Assembly (NCBI GenBank): GCA_946478645.1
Contig: CAMLCW010000233.1
Location: 1-8,342, forward strand
Length of the DNA stretch: 8,342 nucleotides
Direction of reading: 5' to 3'
From: an uncultured Variovorax sp.
GTDB lineage: Bacteria > Pseudomonadota > Gammaproteobacteria > Burkholderiales > Burkholderiaceae
In this document: one piece after another, positions 6,034 through 8,342 of the stretch
How the letters are laid out: the number at the start of each line of letters is the position of its first letter
How positions within the stretch are numbered: the first letter of the stretch is position 1
Position numbers and translations under genes: made by a program
The notes under the pieces: model-generated
Databases searched by the model: none
What the model was told of the DNA's origin: nothing
The model's input: only the letters and a program-made list of their open reading frames with translations

Positions 6034-6888
6034 TCAGGCGAGCGCCGCGGACCGCTTCTTGTGCTGGAACGAGGTGGGCGAGCGCCCGGTGGCGGCCTTG
6101 AACATCGCGCAGAACGCGCTGTCGGTGGCGTAGCCGCTGGCCGCCGCGACCTGGCTCACGGCCATGCCGCGCGCCAGCAGCGGCAGCGCATGCGCCATCA
6201 CGGCCTGCTGCCGCCACTGCTGCCAGCTCATGCCCAGCTGGTCGCGGAACAGCCGCGCCACGGTGCGCTCGCTGGCGCCGATGGCGGCGGCGCGCTCGGC
6301 CAGCGTCGCGCGGTCGGCCGGATTGCGCAGCAGCGTTTCGCACAGTTGGCGCAGCCGCTTGTCGGCGGGCAGCGGCACGTCGATGCGGATCTGCGTGGCG
6401 CGCTCGAGCTCGTCGACCAGGAGCGGCGCGATCATGCGTTCGCGCTGCGGCGCATGCGGGTCGGCCAGCGGCAGGCCGTCGGGCGTGGTGTCGAGCGCGA
6501 GCATCAGCGCGCGCAGCAGCGGACTGATCTCGAGCACCTCGCATTTCTCCCAGGGCGGGCCGAGCCATGCATGCAGGTACACGGTGCGCAGCTCGGCGTC
6601 CTCGATCAGCATGATGCTGTGCGGCATGTCGGCCGGCACCCAGACCGCGCGCGACGGCGGCACGATGTAGCTGCCGTCCTGCGTGTTGAGGCGGATCACG
6701 CCGCGCGTCGAGAAGGTGAGCTGCGGCCACGGATGCTGGTGCAACTCGACGAAGGTGTCGGCGCTCAGGAAGTGTTCCTTGGCGCGCAGCGGGCGCACCG
6801 CGTCGGGCGCATAGAGGTGCGGCGTGAGCGAGGCCACGCTGGTGACGGGCGAGGGCGGCGAAGGCGGTGTGGAAAGTGCGCGTGGCAT
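6034..6888 (-). CDS. AraC-family transcriptional regulator with N-terminal cupin domain (NimR-like)
   Basis: This 284-residue regulator has two parts. The N-terminal cupin-like sensor domain (about 25-115) carries the typical FVELHQHPWPQLTFSTRGVIRL segment (His50 and His52), followed by YIVPPSRAVWVPADMPHSI. The C-terminal AraC DNA-binding domain (about 175-276) has its first helix-turn-helix at about 194-214 (TLAERAAAIGASERTVARLF) and its second at about 242-264, ending in the family signature GYATDSAFCAMFKAATGRSPTSF. This cupin type is shared with E. coli NimR (YeaM), which controls a divergent MFS drug-efflux gene; here too an MFS gene is divergent, 89 bases away. It therefore likely senses a small molecule and regulates that transporter and itself (inference). 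The ATG at 6888 has no evident Shine-Dalgarno sequence, so the first 20 or so proline/serine-rich residues are uncertain. Family call is strong; ligand unknown. Confidence 0.9.
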   Translation of the reverse strand: MPRALSTPPSPPSPVTSVASLTPHLYAPDAVRPLRAKEHFLSADTFVELHQHPWPQLTFSTRGVIRLNTQDGSYIVPPSRAVWVPADMPHSIMLIEDAELRTVYLHAWLGPPWEKCEVLEISPLLRALMLALDTTPDGLPLADPHAPQRERMIAPLLVDELERATQIRIDVPLPADKRLRQLCETLLRNPADRATLAERAAAIGASERTVARLFRDQLGMSWQQWRQQAVMAHALPLLARGMAVSQVAAASGYATDSAFCAMFKAATGRSPTSFQHKKRSAALA

Positions 6889-6977
6889 GGTTTCGACAAA
6901 TGTTGGCGCTGTATCGCCATTCTGCCGCGACGTGCCCGCATAGCATCGACGCTGCCCTGGTTTTTTGTAAGCAATCC
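6889..6977. promoter_or_regulatory. Divergent AraC/MFS intergenic control region
   Basis: These 89 bases must hold the promoters for both divergent genes. Two dyads are visible. One is a perfect TGGCG/CGCCA repeat with a six-base spacer (6904-6919). The other is a near-palindrome AGCATCGACGCT (6942-6953, one mismatched pair). Either could be a binding site for the adjacent AraC-type regulator, although many AraC proteins use direct repeats. A T-run at about 6960-6966 lies just upstream of the MFS start. I saw no convincing sigma-70 boxes in either direction. Confidence 0.5.
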
Positions 6978-8228
6978 ATGTCCTCCCCGAACTCCACGAA
7001 TGCCGCGCCCGCGGCGGCCAACCTGCGCGGCGATGCGCAACTGATCGGTCTCGTCGGCCTGGCCCACGCGATCAGCCATTTCAGTCAGCTGATCCTCGCG
7101 CCGCTGTTCCCCTGGCTGAAGGACGCGTTCGACGTGAGCTACACCGAGCTCGGCGCGGTGCTGACGGTGTTCTTCGTGGTCTCGTGCGTGGTGCAGGCCG
7201 CCTCGGGCTTCGTGGTCGACAAGCTCGGGCCGCGGCCGGTGCTGTTCGTGGGGCTCGGCGCGCTGGCGCTGGCGGCCTTCGGCTATGCGCTGGCGCAGAG
7301 CTACTGGATGCTGCTGCTGGCCGCGGTCGTCGGCGGCATCGGCAACGGGGTGTTCCATCCGGTGGACTACACGCTGTTCAACCGCAAGGTGGCGCCGACG
7401 CGGCTCGGCCATGCCTACAGCGTGCATGGCATCACCGGCAGCCTGGGCTGGGCGTTGGCGCCGGCCTTCGTGGTGCCGATCGCGATCGCCTTCTCGTGGC
7501 GCGTGGCGCTGGCGTCGGCCGGCGTGCTCGCGGTGCTGGTGCTGCTCGTGCTCTGGTTCTACCGCAGCGTGCTCGCGGTCGACGTGGCCGCGGTGCACAA
7601 GGCCACGGGGCAGGACGAGCCGGCGCCCATCGGCGGTGCGTTCGACTTCCTGCGCATTCCGGCCGTGTGGATGTGCTTCGGCTTCTTCTTCTTCTATGCC
7701 GTGGTGATCAGCGTGGTGCAGACCTTCGCGCCGGTGGCGGCCGGCCACCTGCATGCGGTGCCGGTGGCGCTGGTGGCGGTCTGCCTCACGGTGTACATGG
7801 TGGCGAGCGCGGCGGGCATGGTGGTGGGCGGCTTCCTGGCGTCCGATCCGAGCCGCTGCGAGCGCATCGTCGGCACCGGCTTCGGCGTGGCCGCCGCGCT
7901 GGCGCTGGTGCTGGCGTTTGCTGAATTTCCACCGGTGTTGGTGCCGGTGCTGTTCGGGGCGATGGGCCTGGTCACGGGCGTGGCGGGGCCTTCGCGCGAC
8001 CTGCTGGTCAAGCGCTCGACGCCGCCCAATGCCACCGGACGCGTCTACGGCGTGGTGTATGCGGGCCTCGACATCGGCCAGGCGCTGGCGCCGCTGGTGT
8101 TCGGCCGGCTCATGGACCATGGCCAGTACACGAGCGTGATCGTCGGGCTCGCGCTGGTGCAGGGCATGCTGATCGCCAGTGCGTTCAACGTGACGCGTGC
8201 GCGCCGTACATCCTTGGTGCCGGCCTGA
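6978..8228 (+). CDS. Major facilitator superfamily transporter (fosmidomycin-resistance-like)
   Basis: This 416-residue inner-membrane protein has about 12 hydrophobic helices, typical MFS length. The first helix region AHAISHFSQLILAPLFPWLKDAF and the following SYTELGAVLTVFFVVSCVVQAASGFVVDKLGPRPVLF (with the GFVVDKLGPRP loop in the A-motif position between helices 2 and 3) recall Fsr-type fosmidomycin-resistance exporters and relatives. The central loop (about 200-220) is charged and joins the two halves. A run of phenylalanines (GFFFFYAV) opens helix 7. It probably exports a small drug-like or metabolic compound with proton antiport (inference; the substrate is not readable). The ATG at 6978 was chosen because the frame upstream runs into the regulator gene and promoter region; the ribosome site is weak. 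Its divergent AraC-family neighbour is the likely controller. The similarity to Fsr is from recall, so subfamily confidence is moderate. Confidence 0.75.
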   Translation: MSSPNSTNAAPAAANLRGDAQLIGLVGLAHAISHFSQLILAPLFPWLKDAFDVSYTELGAVLTVFFVVSCVVQAASGFVVDKLGPRPVLFVGLGALALAAFGYALAQSYWMLLLAAVVGGIGNGVFHPVDYTLFNRKVAPTRLGHAYSVHGITGSLGWALAPAFVVPIAIAFSWRVALASAGVLAVLVLLVLWFYRSVLAVDVAAVHKATGQDEPAPIGGAFDFLRIPAVWMCFGFFFFYAVVISVVQTFAPVAAGHLHAVPVALVAVCLTVYMVASAAGMVVGGFLASDPSRCERIVGTGFGVAAALALVLAFAEFPPVLVPVLFGAMGLVTGVAGPSRDLLVKRSTPPNATGRVYGVVYAGLDIGQALAPLVFGRLMDHGQYTSVIVGLALVQGMLIASAFNVTRARRTSLVPA

Positions 8229-8242
8229 CGAAGGACGCCGTA

Positions 8243-8261
8243 GAAGCGCCTGCGGTGCTTC
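8243..8261. terminator. Candidate bidirectional terminator hairpin between convergent genes
   Basis: An eight-pair stem (GAAGCGCC / GGTGCTTC, one G-T pair, three-base loop) lies 14 bases after the MFS stop and overlaps the stop codon of the convergent gene at the window edge. The position between two 3' ends suits a shared terminator. No long T-run follows on either strand, so efficiency is uncertain. Confidence 0.4.
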
Positions 8262-8342
8262 AGGCCTTGCCCTGCTCCCAGCCCGGCACGAACGGAAAGC
8301 GCGCGGCCCAGAAGGCGGCCAGGCGCGGATCGGCGTCGACGC
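8260..8342 (-). CDS. C-terminal end of an unidentified protein (5' part beyond the window)
   Basis: On the - strand an open frame enters from the window edge and ends at a TGA at 8260-8262, giving the last 26 residues: VDADPRLAAFWAARFPFVP followed by GWEQGKA. The tail is rich in aromatic residues and looks like real protein. Its end fits with the convergent MFS gene and the intervening hairpin. It vaguely recalls the C-terminal helix region of glutathione S-transferase-type proteins, but too little is present to assign a family. Confidence 0.4.
   Translation of the reverse strand, partial: VDADPRLAAFWAARFPFVPGWEQGKA

Noticed and set aside
6867..6977. An extended N-terminus of the MFS protein
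   Set aside because: It would overlap the start of the divergent AraC gene and use up the promoter region; the added residues have no MFS similarity.
3698..7021. A continuous - strand open frame of about 1100 codons running upstream of the ketoacyl synthase across ACP, PAP2 and AraC genes
   Set aside because: Only the part from 4906 down shows protein-family signal. Upstream it runs out of frame through well-supported genes and is arginine/alanine-rich, as expected from GC-rich DNA without stops.
4999..7044. A 680-codon + strand frame opposite the PAP2 and AraC genes
   Set aside because: Low-complexity Arg/His/Gln-rich translation, no motif, and opposite to two convincing genes.
7680..7696. 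TTC-rich short tandem repeat
   Set aside because: It is simply consecutive phenylalanine codons in a membrane helix of the MFS gene.
6765..8120. A - strand frame of about 450 codons opposite the MFS gene
   Set aside because: The translation is rich in His, Arg and Gln with no domain; the + strand MFS frame has clear helices and motifs.

Overview
The window is about 8.3 kb of very GC-rich, gene-dense bacterial DNA with strong G/C third-position bias. The protein types (tandem crotonase-fold genes, a SulP transporter, a DUF2501 protein, a NimR-like AraC regulator and a Fsr-like MFS transporter) suggest a betaproteobacterium of the Comamonadaceae, perhaps Variovorax. That placement comes from gene content and composition and was not tested by any search. 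No rRNA, tRNA, CRISPR array, insertion sequence or phage gene is visible, and no stretch over 300 bases lacks a gene.

Layout. On the + strand, 1-1438 holds two tightly spaced enoyl-CoA hydratase/isomerase genes, the first cut by the window edge. They converge with, and overlap by 14 bases, a SulP-type anion transporter with a STAS domain on the - strand (1425-3146). Also on the - strand follow a small secreted DUF2501 protein (3199-3627), and a three-gene set read in the order PAP2-family membrane phosphatase (5239-5955), acyl carrier protein (4903-5145) and FabF-like ketoacyl synthase (3698-4906). Upstream of these is an AraC-family regulator (6034-6888). It is transcribed away from an MFS transporter on the + strand (6978-8228), with 89 bases between them. 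The last 83 bases contain the C-terminal end of another - strand gene.

How the genes may work together. The two crotonase paralogues are probably co-transcribed and act on acyl-CoA thioesters, but both lack one or both of the standard catalytic glutamates. The ACP and ketoacyl synthase overlap by four bases (GTGA) and must be expressed together. With the PAP2 protein they look like a small acyl-lipid module with no reductase, dehydratase or acyltransferase in the window. The AraC/MFS pair has the classic arrangement of a regulator controlling a divergent efflux gene. Several short inverted repeats sit in the intergenic gaps and are the main non-coding signals. The most unusual system is the PAP2-ACP-KAS set. 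It is unassigned, though each of its parts belongs to a known family.
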